Source of the DNA: Bacillus infantis | GTDB taxonomy: Bacteria > Bacillota > Bacilli > Bacillales > Cytobacillaceae | NCBI RefSeq assembly: GCF_020171945.1 | Contig: NZ_JAIVAP010000020.1 | Span: forward strand, 1 to 64,000 | DNA length: 64,000 nt | Reading direction: 5' to 3' | Notes under the pieces: model-generated | Database searches by the model: none | The model's input: only the letters and a program-made list of their open reading frames with translations | What the model was told of the DNA's origin: nothing | Shown here: positions 55,599-63,683 of the stretch, in pieces | Layout: every line of letters begins with the position of its first letter | How positions within the stretch are numbered: position 1 is the stretch's first letter | Program-made: the position numbers and the translations under genes

Positions 55599-55920
55599 AC
55601 GAAAACAAAAAAGAAATTCCGAGGGAAGCAGCGAGCATAAGCAGGGAGGATGCGAGCAGGGGATTGACTCTAATGTGGAACATTTCCCTGGCTTCCCTGT
55701 GCCCGGTATCCCGATGATTCATGAATGAACTGGCGATGACACTGCTGGTCCAAGCATCGCCTGTGCTGGAAAAAAACAAGACGAAAGCAAACCATAGAGC
55801 GGAAAATAAGAATGAGAAATCAATCAGGCCATAATCGGAAAAGAAGAAATGCCAGATGGAGAAAAGCAGCAGGGCCTGGATGGTGAAGGAGCAAGCAAGG
55901 ATGATGGCAAAACGTTTCAC
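55597..55920 (-). CDS. Small membrane protein, tentatively DUF3899-like
   Basis: 107 aa with three predicted membrane segments: FAIILACSFTIQALLLFSIW, SFLFSALWFAFVLFFSS, and PLLASSLLMLAASLGISFLF. Likely GTG start 55920 after AAAGGAGATG. The pattern with a central DAWTSSVIASSF loop recalls DUF3899, but the assignment is uncertain. Function unknown. Confidence 0.65.
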   Translation of the reverse strand: MKRFAIILACSFTIQALLLFSIWHFFFSDYGLIDFSFLFSALWFAFVLFFSSTGDAWTSSVIASSFMNHRDTGHREAREMFHIRVNPLLASSLLMLAASLGISFLFS

Positions 55921-56049
55921 GAATTCATCTCCTTTCAATTATTGGAGGAAGCGGCGTGTGGCAGGAGGAGTGTTTCAGAGTATGACGGCTTGCTCCCATT
56001 TTTCTTTTTTACGAATAAAGAAAGAAAAAAGTTCCAAAAAAAGTAAAAG

Positions 56050-56490
56050 TCATGAAAGGTTATGAAAAAAAGAGAGAGGAATTGAACTTTGTTTCAGTAT
56101 AGAGCGGGCTATCTGCCTGATGACACCAGGTTCCCGCAGCATACTCTCGTCCATGTCAAGAATTTCCCGGGCGGTGAACCAGCTGTATTCTGTGATTCCA
56201 TTTTCTAATTTGATAGATCCGCCGGCAAATTCAGCAAGAAATTGAAAAAGGAGAATAGGGTGGCCTGTCCTGCTGGTAAACTGGAAGATTCCTGCCGATT
56301 CCGCAATTTTGATATCCAGCCCTGTTTCTTCTTTTGTTTCCCGCCGGGCGGCCGCAATTATATCTTCCCCGGGCTCCACATGGCCGGAGGGGAAATTCCA
56401 GGTGGGTCCAGCCTCATTTTTATGTTCCTTAATCATGAGCAGGCGGCCATCCATCAGGACGGCAGTGCTTGCAATCAAGATAGAATCCAT
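56050..56490 (-). CDS. Nudix hydrolase (second)
   Basis: 146 aa with the Nudix box GHVEPGEDIIAAARRETKEE then TGL. NFPSGHVEPG and the strand MDGRLLMIKEHKNEAGPTW are typical of NTP-pyrophosphohydrolase-type members. Substrate unknown. No clear operon partner. It is unlike the other Nudix gene at 46857 outside the box. Confidence 0.87.
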   Translation of the reverse strand: MDSILIASTAVLMDGRLLMIKEHKNEAGPTWNFPSGHVEPGEDIIAAARRETKEETGLDIKIAESAGIFQFTSRTGHPILLFQFLAEFAGGSIKLENGITEYSWFTAREILDMDESMLREPGVIRQIARSILKQSSIPLSFFHNLS

Positions 56491-56525
56491 TGAATACTCC
56501 TGTATACTTTTTGGTTCATTATAAC

Positions 56526-56556
56526 ATGAGAAATGCCCCCTTCATTCAGGGGGCAT
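56526..56556 (-). terminator. Terminator after the dicarboxylate symporter gene
   Basis: ATGCCCCCT / AGGGGGCAT stem, with TTTCTC following on the minus strand. Confidence 0.7.
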
Positions 56557-56560
56557 GGTG

Positions 56561-57808
56561 TTAAATGATAGCTTCCTCTTCTTTTTCAAAGTGTTTATCC
56601 ATCCAGTCTTTCCCCTCCAGCTGTTTGGTGACAAGCATGCTGGAAACAGTATCTCCGGTGACATTGACTGCAGTGGCTGGCGGATCGACCACTACGCCGA
56701 TTGCTGAAATGATCGGAAGCGCCTCGATTGGCAGGCCGTAAAGTGTGATGATCATCATCTCGCCAATAAAGCCTCCTCCTGGCACACCGCTCATGACTGT
56801 CCCTGCAAGCAGCGAGATGCCGATCGCCGTTAAAAAGGTGTCCAGGCCGGTGAAATCCATATTGAAAATGCCGAATACAAAAGATATCTTCAATATGGCC
56901 GCCAGGCAGGAGCCATCCATATGAATGGTTGCGCCGAGCGGAAGAACGGTTTCCCTAATATCTTTAGGCACGCCGATTCGTTTGGCAGCCTGCAGGTTAA
57001 CAGGCAGTGAGCCAACGCTGCTTCCAGTGGCAAGAGCGGTGGCAGCAGGGGAAAAGATATTTTTCCAAAAGCGGGCCACTCCTCTGCGTCCGCCGGCAAT
57101 AAAAGCATAAAGCGTAAAGCCGATCAAGAAATAAAGAATGGCAGCAGGGTAATAGACGATGACAGCCCGGGCATAATCGCCAAGCAGTTCGGGTCCGAAT
57201 ACGCCTATCAATGACGCGAAGTAAGCACCAAGCCCGATGGGTGCATAATACATGACAAGATTGATCAGCCTCATAAAGACTTCTGACCCGCTGACCAGAA
57301 ACTTTGTGAAAGGGCGTCCTTTTTCACCAGTAAGCCCTGAAGCCACCCCAACCAGGACCGAAAAGACTATTAAAGCGAGCATATTCTTGCGGGAGAAGAG
57401 CTCGATAAAGTCAGGCACAGTAAAGGTTTTGACCAACTGATCGGGCAGGCTCAGCTCTTCTGTGTTTTCCGGCTGTGTCAGAGGGATGTCAGTCCCCTGG
57501 GCCGGCGGGAAGGCTGTTACCGCAACCAGCATTACAATGGAGGCAATAATGCCTGTAGCAATGAATACAACCATCATGCTGCCCATGATTTTCCCGAGCC
57601 GCTTCATGCTGTTCATATTGGCAATGGCCGATGAGATTGTGAAAAAGACGAGCGGTACTACTAGCATGAATAAGAGATTTAAGAATAAGTCCCCAAGCGG
57701 TTTGATAACTTCCGCTTTTTCCCCGAAAACAAACCCGATGATGCTTCCAATGATAATTGAAGCAAACAGGATAATGGGAAAGCGGTATGCTTTTAATTTT
57801 TCCTTCAT
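56561..57808 (-). CDS. Dicarboxylate/amino acid:cation symporter (DAACS)
   Basis: 415 aa, sodium/proton-coupled glutamate/aspartate or dicarboxylate symporter (GltP/GltT/DctA fold). Family features: LGDLFLNLLFMLVVPLVFFT (TM2), SSVGSLPVNLQAAKRIGVPK in HP1/TM region, ATIHMDGSCLAA (TM7), GVPGGGFIGEMM (HP2), and VVVDPPATAVNVTGDTVSS (TM8 with conserved Asp/Asn). The classical SSSSTLP-like run in HP1 is replaced by TGSSVGSLPV, so the exact substrate is uncertain. ATG start. Confidence 0.9.
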   Translation of the reverse strand: MKEKLKAYRFPIILFASIIIGSIIGFVFGEKAEVIKPLGDLFLNLLFMLVVPLVFFTISSAIANMNSMKRLGKIMGSMMVVFIATGIIASIVMLVAVTAFPPAQGTDIPLTQPENTEELSLPDQLVKTFTVPDFIELFSRKNMLALIVFSVLVGVASGLTGEKGRPFTKFLVSGSEVFMRLINLVMYYAPIGLGAYFASLIGVFGPELLGDYARAVIVYYPAAILYFLIGFTLYAFIAGGRRGVARFWKNIFSPAATALATGSSVGSLPVNLQAAKRIGVPKDIRETVLPLGATIHMDGSCLAAILKISFVFGIFNMDFTGLDTFLTAIGISLLAGTVMSGVPGGGFIGEMMIITLYGLPIEALPIISAIGVVVDPPATAVNVTGDTVSSMLVTKQLEGKDWMDKHFEKEEEAII

Positions 57809-57978
57809 TTAGGTAACTCCTTCTGCAAAAAAATTGAGATGATGCCCACAGGATATGGGTGAACCTCTACCATTCTACCCGAAATGGAATGGATATGACA
57901 GATTGGGAAATGAACAGGTATTTTTTTCATTCAAAGGATCTGCCATTCAGAAGGCGGACCCGGCTTGTTTATACACCA

Positions 57979-58006
57979 ATAAAAAAAGAGAGCCATCACA
58001 GCTCTC
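57979..58006 (-). terminator. Terminator after plsY
   Basis: GAGAGC-TGTGATG-GCTCTC followed by T7 on the minus strand; overlaps the stop codon region of plsY. Confidence 0.85.
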
Positions 58007-58631
58007 AAGCCTGCTTCGGCCCTTTTTTTGCAGGTATCCGGTCATTCTTTAGATTCTTGTCATTGATCTTCGGCTCTTTATTTTGGCGGAAGTTTGAGAT
58101 GTTGGAACGGTGCAGGATGATCAGAAAGATTGTAAAAAAGAAAAATATAAGTTCATGGGTCCATCCTGGCTGAAAAAAAGAGAAAATGATAAGGGCGATT
58201 CCGACAGAAATAGAACCGAAAAATACATATTTTGTTGCATAAATGACTCCGACAAATGCAATGTAAGCTGCCAGGAACATCCAGGCATTGGCAACCAGCA
58301 GCACTCCTGCGGTTGTTGCAATGGCTTTTCCTCCGCGGAAGCCTGCGAAAATAGGGAAGCAGTGCCCCGCAACCGCAATCAGGCCGGTGTATAGCGGATC
58401 CAGATCAGTATGAAGAAGGATGGGCAGACCTGCTGCAAGCGCCCCCTTGCCGGCATCAATGAGAAGAACGGCAATCCCGGCCCGCTTTCCGAGGACACGG
58501 ACGGTGTTGGTCGCCCCGGGATTATTGCTTCCATGCTCGCGTATGTCGATTTGGAACAGCCACCTGCCAATCAGAAGGGCGGTTGGAATCGAGCCGATCA
58601 AATAGGCGGCTGCAAGAATAGCAAAATTCAT
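58005..58631 (-). CDS. plsY: Glycerol-3-phosphate acyltransferase PlsY
   Basis: 208-aa membrane acyltransferase that uses acyl-phosphate to make lysophosphatidic acid, the first step of phospholipid synthesis. Conserved loops: GSIPTALLIGRW, HGSNNPGATNTVRVLGKRAG, and GHCFPIFAGFRGGKAIATTA. About seven hydrophobic segments. The charged C-terminal tail (NKEPKINDKNLKNDRIPAKK) is longer than usual. ATG with AGGAGG upstream. Confidence 0.95.
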   Translation of the reverse strand: MNFAILAAAYLIGSIPTALLIGRWLFQIDIREHGSNNPGATNTVRVLGKRAGIAVLLIDAGKGALAAGLPILLHTDLDPLYTGLIAVAGHCFPIFAGFRGGKAIATTAGVLLVANAWMFLAAYIAFVGVIYATKYVFFGSISVGIALIIFSFFQPGWTHELIFFFFTIFLIILHRSNISNFRQNKEPKINDKNLKNDRIPAKKGPKQA

Positions 58632-58758
58632 AAATCCTCCTTTCCTGCCAGCAGCACAGCAAAAATAAAGCGAGAGAAATTGTAATTGCTTTCATTCTAC
58701 CATATAATGAGCATACCCCGATTTAAATTCCTAATATTTTGAAAAAGGATGTGGCAGA

Positions 58759-59553
58759 ATGGGTATTGTAGATTTTGGAAACAGGGCAAGCGAATATGCA
58801 CGTTCCCGGAACGATGTTCCAAATAGTCTGTTTGATAGCCTTCATCTGAGAAATATAAATTTTGCCGGCAAAAAAGTGGCTGATCTGGGCTGCGGGACAG
58901 GAGTGCTGACAAGGAGGCTGGTATTCCGCAAAGCAGACGCAGTCGGAGTCGATCCCTCTGAAAAGCTCCTTCAGGAAGCTGCCGGGATCAGCCGGGATAA
59001 ATATCTTGAAATTCCGTACAGAAAAGGGACTGCAGAAAATACAGGGCTTGACGGGGCAGAGTATGATATGGCGACGGTGCTACGTGCCTGGCACTGGTTT
59101 GACAGGGAAGAAGCCCTCAGGGAAATCAGCCGGATTCTTAAGCCGAAGGGACATCTGATTGTGGCAGATACAGGATTCAAGGCAGACCAAAGGCTTGTGG
59201 AAATCACATTTGATTTTTTGAAGAAAGAAGGAATAGAGCTTAAACCTGCCGGAAGCAAGGCCAATTCAAGGCGAAGAATCAATGGATTTCCTGTAGAGTG
59301 GTTCCAGGAGTGGGAAGAGGCCGGATTCGGGCTGAAGGATTTGTATGCGCTTCCATATGATGTCCATTTCAATAATGATGAATGGCTGGACAGAGTGGCT
59401 TCTTTATCATATTTGGCGGACCTCTCAAAAGAGGAAGGAGATAGATTGCTTCAGAGCCTGAGCGAAGAGCTTGAGGCACACTATGGTGCCAATGCCTCTC
59501 ACGGGGTCGCGCATTTCTGCACTATAGCTATTCTTCAGGAGGGAATCCGGTAA
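58759..59553 (+). CDS. Class I SAM-dependent methyltransferase
   Basis: 264 aa with the SAM motif I VADLGCGTGVL and acidic VGVDPSEKLL (motif post-I), then TVLRAWHWFDREEALREISR typical of the Methyltransf_11/UbiE-like group. Substrate unknown. ATG start; AAAAGGATG upstream. Divergent from plsY. Confidence 0.9.
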   Translation: MGIVDFGNRASEYARSRNDVPNSLFDSLHLRNINFAGKKVADLGCGTGVLTRRLVFRKADAVGVDPSEKLLQEAAGISRDKYLEIPYRKGTAENTGLDGAEYDMATVLRAWHWFDREEALREISRILKPKGHLIVADTGFKADQRLVEITFDFLKKEGIELKPAGSKANSRRRINGFPVEWFQEWEEAGFGLKDLYALPYDVHFNNDEWLDRVASLSYLADLSKEEGDRLLQSLSEELEAHYGANASHGVAHFCTIAILQEGIR

Positions 59554-59664
59554 AGTGACTGATGGAGGACATTCAGTACGGAGCGCTTTTTCAAGCCGAA
59601 ATGTGCATAAGCCCCCCTTTTCGCTTATAATAGATTCATATAGTGATTTGAGAGGAGAATGACC

Positions 59665-60210
59665 ATGGCAGGGAACAGCAAAAAGTCTGAATGGATTTCA
59701 TGGGCCAAATCGATAGCCTTAGCGCTTGTCATTGCATTTATTTGCCGCCAGTTTATATTTGCGCCGGTGACAGTACAGGGTGAATCCATGATGCCGACCT
59801 TCCAGGATCAGAATAAAGTGATCGTGACCAAGCTCAGCAAGATTGAGCGTTTGGATGTAGTTGTATTTCATTCGCCTGATTCTGAGGATGATTATATAAA
59901 AAGGGTGATCGGTCTGCCTGGGGATGAAATTTCTGTGAAGGACGACCAGCTTTTTGTTAATGGAAAAAAAGTGGACGAACCGTACCTCGCTGAAAACCGC
60001 AAAGAAGCGGCAGAGTTTGGCATAGAACATCTGACTGAAAACTTTGGGCCGCTTGTTGTACCGGAGCATCAGTATTTTGTGATGGGCGACAACCGTCTGA
60101 ACAGCAATGACAGCAGAAGTTTTGGATTCATTTCTGATGATTCTGTCGTAGGCGAAGCCAAATTCCGCTACTTCCCGCTCAATCGGATAGGAAATCCTGA
60201 GAAACCATAA
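59665..60210 (+). CDS. lepB: Signal peptidase I
   Basis: 181-aa type I signal peptidase (SipS/T/U/W group). One N-terminal membrane segment (IALALVIAFICRQFIFAPV), catalytic Ser41 in VQGESMMPT, general base Lys79 in DDYIKRVIGLPGD, and box D/E MGDNRLNSNDSRSFG. Removes signal peptides outside the cell. ATG 59665 has AGAGGAG 7 bases before it; the ATG at 59659 is too close to the site. Terminator follows. Confidence 0.95.
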   Translation: MAGNSKKSEWISWAKSIALALVIAFICRQFIFAPVTVQGESMMPTFQDQNKVIVTKLSKIERLDVVVFHSPDSEDDYIKRVIGLPGDEISVKDDQLFVNGKKVDEPYLAENRKEAAEFGIEHLTENFGPLVVPEHQYFVMGDNRLNSNDSRSFGFISDDSVVGEAKFRYFPLNRIGNPEKP

Positions 60211-60216
60211 AAGAAG

Positions 60217-60247
60217 GAGCCCGGCTGCTAATTAGCCGGGCTCTTTT
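60217..60247 (+). terminator. Terminator after lepB
   Basis: GAGCCCGGCT / AGCCGGGCTC perfect stem then TTTT; also faces the convergent DAO gene. Confidence 0.87.
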
Positions 60248-60251
60248 CCTG

Positions 60252-61385
60252 TCACTCGCTTTTTTGATCCTTTAAAGCTCCTTGAACGTGATAAGGATTG
60301 AGATCAATGTCCGTATCATGCCCCAATGCCAGCTTTGCAAGCTGCTGTCCAAGAAACGGCCCCATCGTCAGGCCGGAGGCACCGAGCCCGTTGGCAGTGA
60401 ACAGGCCTTCCCACCCAGGGACAGCTCCGATGACCGGAAGGAAGCCGGGAGTAAAGGGGCGGAAACCGACCCTGGCTTCTATCAGGCTGGCATCCGCCAG
60501 GCCGGGAGCTGTAGAGAGGGCTTTTGCAAGGACCTCCTGCATGCCTCCGGCTGTGATTCTCGCATCAAAACCGGATACATCATTTTCATGGGTTGCCCCT
60601 GCAACAATCCGTCCGCCGGTGAAGGCAAGCAGATACTGGTCACCGGGGGGCATAAGGACAGGCCAGCTGTCAGTTGCTTCATCCGGAAGCTTTAGGTGGG
60701 CAATCTGGGCCTTCTGATAGCTGACATCCATTTCAATGCCAAGCGGCTTGAATATTTCCGCTGCCCATGCGCCGGCACAGACGATTACAGCATCTGCCTC
60801 CCATTGTTCTTGACCGGCAAGGATGCCTGTCACCCGGTTGCCTTCATAGATCAGTGAAGCATCCTTCTCGAGAAAGACTGCCCCTTCCTTTTCTGCCGCA
60901 CGGATAAGAGAATCCCTCAGTGCCCGACCGTCTACCCGGGCGGCTCCGCTGACATGTACTGCTGCAAACTCTTTATCAGCCGGAGGGAAAGCCTCAGCTG
61001 TCTGTTCCCGGGTAAGAAGAGTGACTTCCCCGATTTCCGGTGCTTCTTCTCTCCGCTTCAATGTCCGCTCTTCCGCTTTTTTAAGCTTATCGGTTTCCTT
61101 GTGCAGGATAAGGGCACCAACCCTGCTGTAGCCTGTATCTGTCTCGCCGCGCTCCTCGAGCTCCTTCACGAGCTCGGGATAATAGCGGGCCCCCGCTTTG
61201 GCCAGGCGGTACCAATCCTTATTGCGCCTCTGTGATACCCATGGGCAGACAATGCCTGCAGCAGCCGCAGTAGCCTGTCCTTTTTCATTCCGGTCCGCTA
61301 AAATTACCCGGTTACCCGACTTGGTCAGGTGGTAGGCAGCTGAGGCGCCCAATATGCCTGCGCCTATCACAATATAATTTTTCAT
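60252..61385 (-). CDS. FAD-dependent oxidoreductase (DAO family)
   Basis: 377 aa, D-amino-acid/glycine-oxidase-type flavoprotein. The Rossmann GxGxxG motif is at the N-terminus (IVIGAGILGASAAYHL), the acidic end of beta2 (LADRNEKGQATAAAAG) follows, the FAD-binding IVCAGAWAAE is in the centre, and GLFTANGLGASGLTMGP closes the fold. Likely oxidises an amino acid or sarcosine-like amine; substrate unknown. ATG 61385 has AAAGGATG upstream. Confidence 0.87.
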   Translation of the reverse strand: MKNYIVIGAGILGASAAYHLTKSGNRVILADRNEKGQATAAAAGIVCPWVSQRRNKDWYRLAKAGARYYPELVKELEERGETDTGYSRVGALILHKETDKLKKAEERTLKRREEAPEIGEVTLLTREQTAEAFPPADKEFAAVHVSGAARVDGRALRDSLIRAAEKEGAVFLEKDASLIYEGNRVTGILAGQEQWEADAVIVCAGAWAAEIFKPLGIEMDVSYQKAQIAHLKLPDEATDSWPVLMPPGDQYLLAFTGGRIVAGATHENDVSGFDARITAGGMQEVLAKALSTAPGLADASLIEARVGFRPFTPGFLPVIGAVPGWEGLFTANGLGASGLTMGPFLGQQLAKLALGHDTDIDLNPYHVQGALKDQKSE

Positions 61386-61538
61386 AGCCTGCATCCTTTA
61401 TAGTGAAATTTAGTTATAGTATACAGTCCTGTCAGGGTAATTGTAAAAAGTCCATAAAGCAGCTTTTTGATCCCTGACAAAATATGTAATTTTATGTGAT
61501 ATAATAAGAGAATCCTTACACGAAAGCAGGGACAATAA

Positions 61539-62087
61539 ATGAAAAAACTCCTGACAATCGGCCTCGCAGCAACTCTTCTTGCAGGCTGCCAGAACATGCA
61601 GAGCGGGAAGCTGGATACAGATAATCTGGAAAAAGTGGAGATGGCTGATGTGGATGAAGAGCAGGCGAAGAAAATTCCTGTTACATATAAAGCACCAACT
61701 GTTGAAGAGGGACTTGATGCGCTCCCGTTTGAAATGGTGCTGCCGAAAAAGCTGCCTTTTGAAGGAGAGGGATTCCAGCCGCCGAGCATTATGGACATGG
61801 AGCATAATGGAAAGTATATCAGAGCTGAATTTTCAGCATTCCCGGATCAAGATGACGATAAGCAAAACATTTTAATGATCATGGCAGATTATCCAGTGGA
61901 ATCATTTGAACAGCCCGGAGCGGAGACGGCGGAGCTTAAAGGCGGGGTAAAAGGGCTGTATGAAGGAAAAAGTATTGCCTTTCTTCAGGATAAGGTTCAG
62001 TATACCATTACCTATATGGATGAAAGCCTATCAGAAGACCAGCGAAAACAAGTACTATCTGAAATGGCCGGTGAAATGCTGAAGTAG
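61539..62087 (+). CDS. Lipoprotein of unknown function
   Basis: 182 aa. Signal peptide MKKLLTIGLAATLLAGC with lipobox LAGC, so it is likely tethered to the membrane surface. The rest is acidic with a globular part (LPFEMVLPKKLPFEGEGFQP, AEFSAFPDQDDDKQNILMIM). It resembles Bacillus surface lipoproteins of uncharacterised type. ATG after AAAGCAGGG; upstream TATAAT at 61498-61503. Confidence 0.8.
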   Translation: MKKLLTIGLAATLLAGCQNMQSGKLDTDNLEKVEMADVDEEQAKKIPVTYKAPTVEEGLDALPFEMVLPKKLPFEGEGFQPPSIMDMEHNGKYIRAEFSAFPDQDDDKQNILMIMADYPVESFEQPGAETAELKGGVKGLYEGKSIAFLQDKVQYTITYMDESLSEDQRKQVLSEMAGEMLK

Positions 62088-62201
62088 CTCGCTTTGCAGG
62101 CTCCTGATATGGTATGCTAATGTTCATGTGCAAGCCTGGCTATGATTGCAGCGGTGATGGACAGGAAGAACTCTGCACAGAAACATGGGAGCTGATAGTA
62201 G

Positions 62202-62369
62202 ATGACCAAAGCAAAAGGAAAAAGCGGCACTGGCAGAGGAACTGGAAAGAAAGGCTGGAACCGCTGGCAGGCGGGAGCCAAGAAAGCCAAAAGCGCCAAG
62301 CCGTATAAAAGCAAAGGTACGAAAAATCAAGCAAAATCCGGGGATTCCGGCGGGAATGCCCAAGGATGA
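62202..62369 (+). CDS. DUF3934-type small basic protein
   Basis: 55 aa: begins MTKAKGKSGTGRGTGKKGWN and continues RWQAGAKKAKSAKPYKSKGT with a Gly/Asn/Gln tail. This very basic, Gly-rich pattern matches the DUF3934 family as I recall it. The function is unknown; nucleic-acid binding would fit the charge. ATG 62202 with GGGAG 10 bases upstream; a terminator follows at once. Independent small transcript or part of the upstream lipoprotein unit. Confidence 0.7.
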   Translation: MTKAKGKSGTGRGTGKKGWNRWQAGAKKAKSAKPYKSKGTKNQAKSGDSGGNAQG

Positions 62370-62374
62370 AGATA

Positions 62375-62409
62375 AGAGCCAGAACATTCTTCTGGCTCTA
62401 TTATATTTG
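62375..62409 (+). terminator. Terminator after DUF3934 gene
   Basis: AGAGCCAGAA / TTCTGGCTCT 10-bp stem, 5-base loop, AT-rich tail. Also faces the convergent 47-aa gene. Confidence 0.8.
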
Positions 62410-62443
62410 CTCCATCATAAGAACCCTTTAGATATTTGTAAAC

Positions 62444-62587
62444 CTATTTATCCTCTTTGCCGTCATTTCCTTCATCAACGCCTGTTGCCCGGTTGAATGC
62501 CTGGGAGATGATATTAAGACCCTGGTCCATCGCATTCATCGATTCACTTTTTTCCCCGATTTTTTTATCCTTCTTTTGTTTTTCCAT
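62444..62587 (-). CDS. 47-aa hydrophilic hypothetical protein
   Basis: 47 aa: MEKQKKDKKIGEKSESMNAM, then DQGLNIISQAFNRATGV and an acidic end. A strong AGGAGGTG lies 6 bases before the ATG. The sequence is short, helical and charged; no family recognised. It follows the Lrp-type regulator gene on the same strand after 51 bases and may be read with it. Confidence 0.65.
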   Translation of the reverse strand: MEKQKKDKKIGEKSESMNAMDQGLNIISQAFNRATGVDEGNDGKEDK

Positions 62588-62638
62588 AAAAGCACCTCCT
62601 GTGTTTATAGGATTCGATGCTATCCATGGATTATGCGT

Positions 62639-63076
62639 CTATTCCAGGAAGAAGCTGTTCACAGGCACCTCCGACAGGGCGATATGGGTGACTGTTCCTG
62701 CATAGGGTGTAATTGCATTGATGAATTCTTCAATATCCTCAAGCTTTTTCAGTCTCAGCTTGACGAGATAGCAGGCCTGGCCGGCTATCCGGGAGCAGAA
62801 TTCCGCGTTAGGTACCATAGCGATTTTTTCCCTGAATCGCTGGTAATCTCCCTGCCGCAAGGTGACTTCTACAAAACATTCAATTCCATATCCGAGCTTT
62901 TTATAGTCAATGGATATGGTATATCCTTTGATGATTTCCTCACTTTCCAGGCGCCTGACACGTTCTGTGACTGAAGGGGCTGAGAGGTTTACCTTCTTCG
63001 CCAGCTCCCTCATTGACTGCCGCCCGTTTCTCTCCAGTTCCTGTAAAATGCGCTTGTCTATATCATCGATTATCAT
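62639..63076 (-). CDS. Lrp/AsnC-family transcriptional regulator
   Basis: 145 aa. N-terminal helix-turn-helix (IDKRILQELERNGRQSMREL, then AKKVNLSAPSVTERVRRLES), then a RAM ligand-binding domain (GYGIECFVEVTLRQGDYQRF). Members sense amino acids and control their metabolism; target unknown. ATG start. Divergent from the AhpD-like gene, with a 120-base promoter region between. Confidence 0.92.
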   Translation of the reverse strand: MIIDDIDKRILQELERNGRQSMRELAKKVNLSAPSVTERVRRLESEEIIKGYTISIDYKKLGYGIECFVEVTLRQGDYQRFREKIAMVPNAEFCSRIAGQACYLVKLRLKKLEDIEEFINAITPYAGTVTHIALSEVPVNSFFLE

Positions 63077-63197
63077 TTGTAAGCCTCCCTGTTAAAACAT
63101 ATTTCATTTGAAAAGAGTAGCGGTATAAACTGGTTTCAGATTAAATTCATTATTATTTTAATTCCTTCTATTATAAAAGCAGAAGGAGGAGTTGAAA

Positions 63198-63683
63198 ATG
63201 CCAAGAATCAAATTGAATGAAAAACAGGGAGAGACCAATTTTCAAAAAGCGCTGGCTTATGTGCCTGAAGTGGCCGCTCTGTATGATGCCCTGTATGAGC
63301 AGCTGTGGAAGGAGCAAGGAATAAACGCGGATGTAAAGGAGAAGGTGCGCCTTTATCTGGCCAATAAAAATGGGTGTGCCACTTGCATGAGCCTTTCGTA
63401 TATCGGTGGAATGGAACACAATGAAGTCATCGCCTATGCTGTGAAGCATAATGATTTCTCGGGTTTCGCTGACTGGGACCGGAAGCTGTTTGTTTTTCTG
63501 GACACCTACAGGTCCAATCCGCGCCTTTTAAAAGACTCTGATTTGGAATGGCTGAAAAATTCCTATGATGAAAAGGAAATTATGAAGCTGCTGGCACTCA
63601 TCAATCTTTTTGACGGCTATCATAAAATGATTGTAAGCCTTGATTTATACGATTTTTGTTCTTTAGGGAAGGATGGTGCCTGA
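63198..63683 (+). CDS. Carboxymuconolactone decarboxylase/AhpD-like protein
   Basis: 161 aa, CMD-family all-helical protein with a CxxC site in KNGCATCMSLSYIGGMEHNE and the conserved His-bearing helix; this pair is typical of AhpD-like alkylhydroperoxidases. ATG 63198 has AGAAGGAGGA upstream, and its stop overlaps the next ATG (ATGA), so the next gene is coupled. Substrate unknown. Confidence 0.85.
   Translation: MPRIKLNEKQGETNFQKALAYVPEVAALYDALYEQLWKEQGINADVKEKVRLYLANKNGCATCMSLSYIGGMEHNEVIAYAVKHNDFSGFADWDRKLFVFLDTYRSNPRLLKDSDLEWLKNSYDEKEIMKLLALINLFDGYHKMIVSLDLYDFCSLGKDGA

Noticed and set aside
62114-62308. 64-codon frame overlapping the 55-aa DUF3934-type gene
   Set aside because: The overlapping frame gives the recognisable basic Gly-rich protein with a better placed ribosome binding site.
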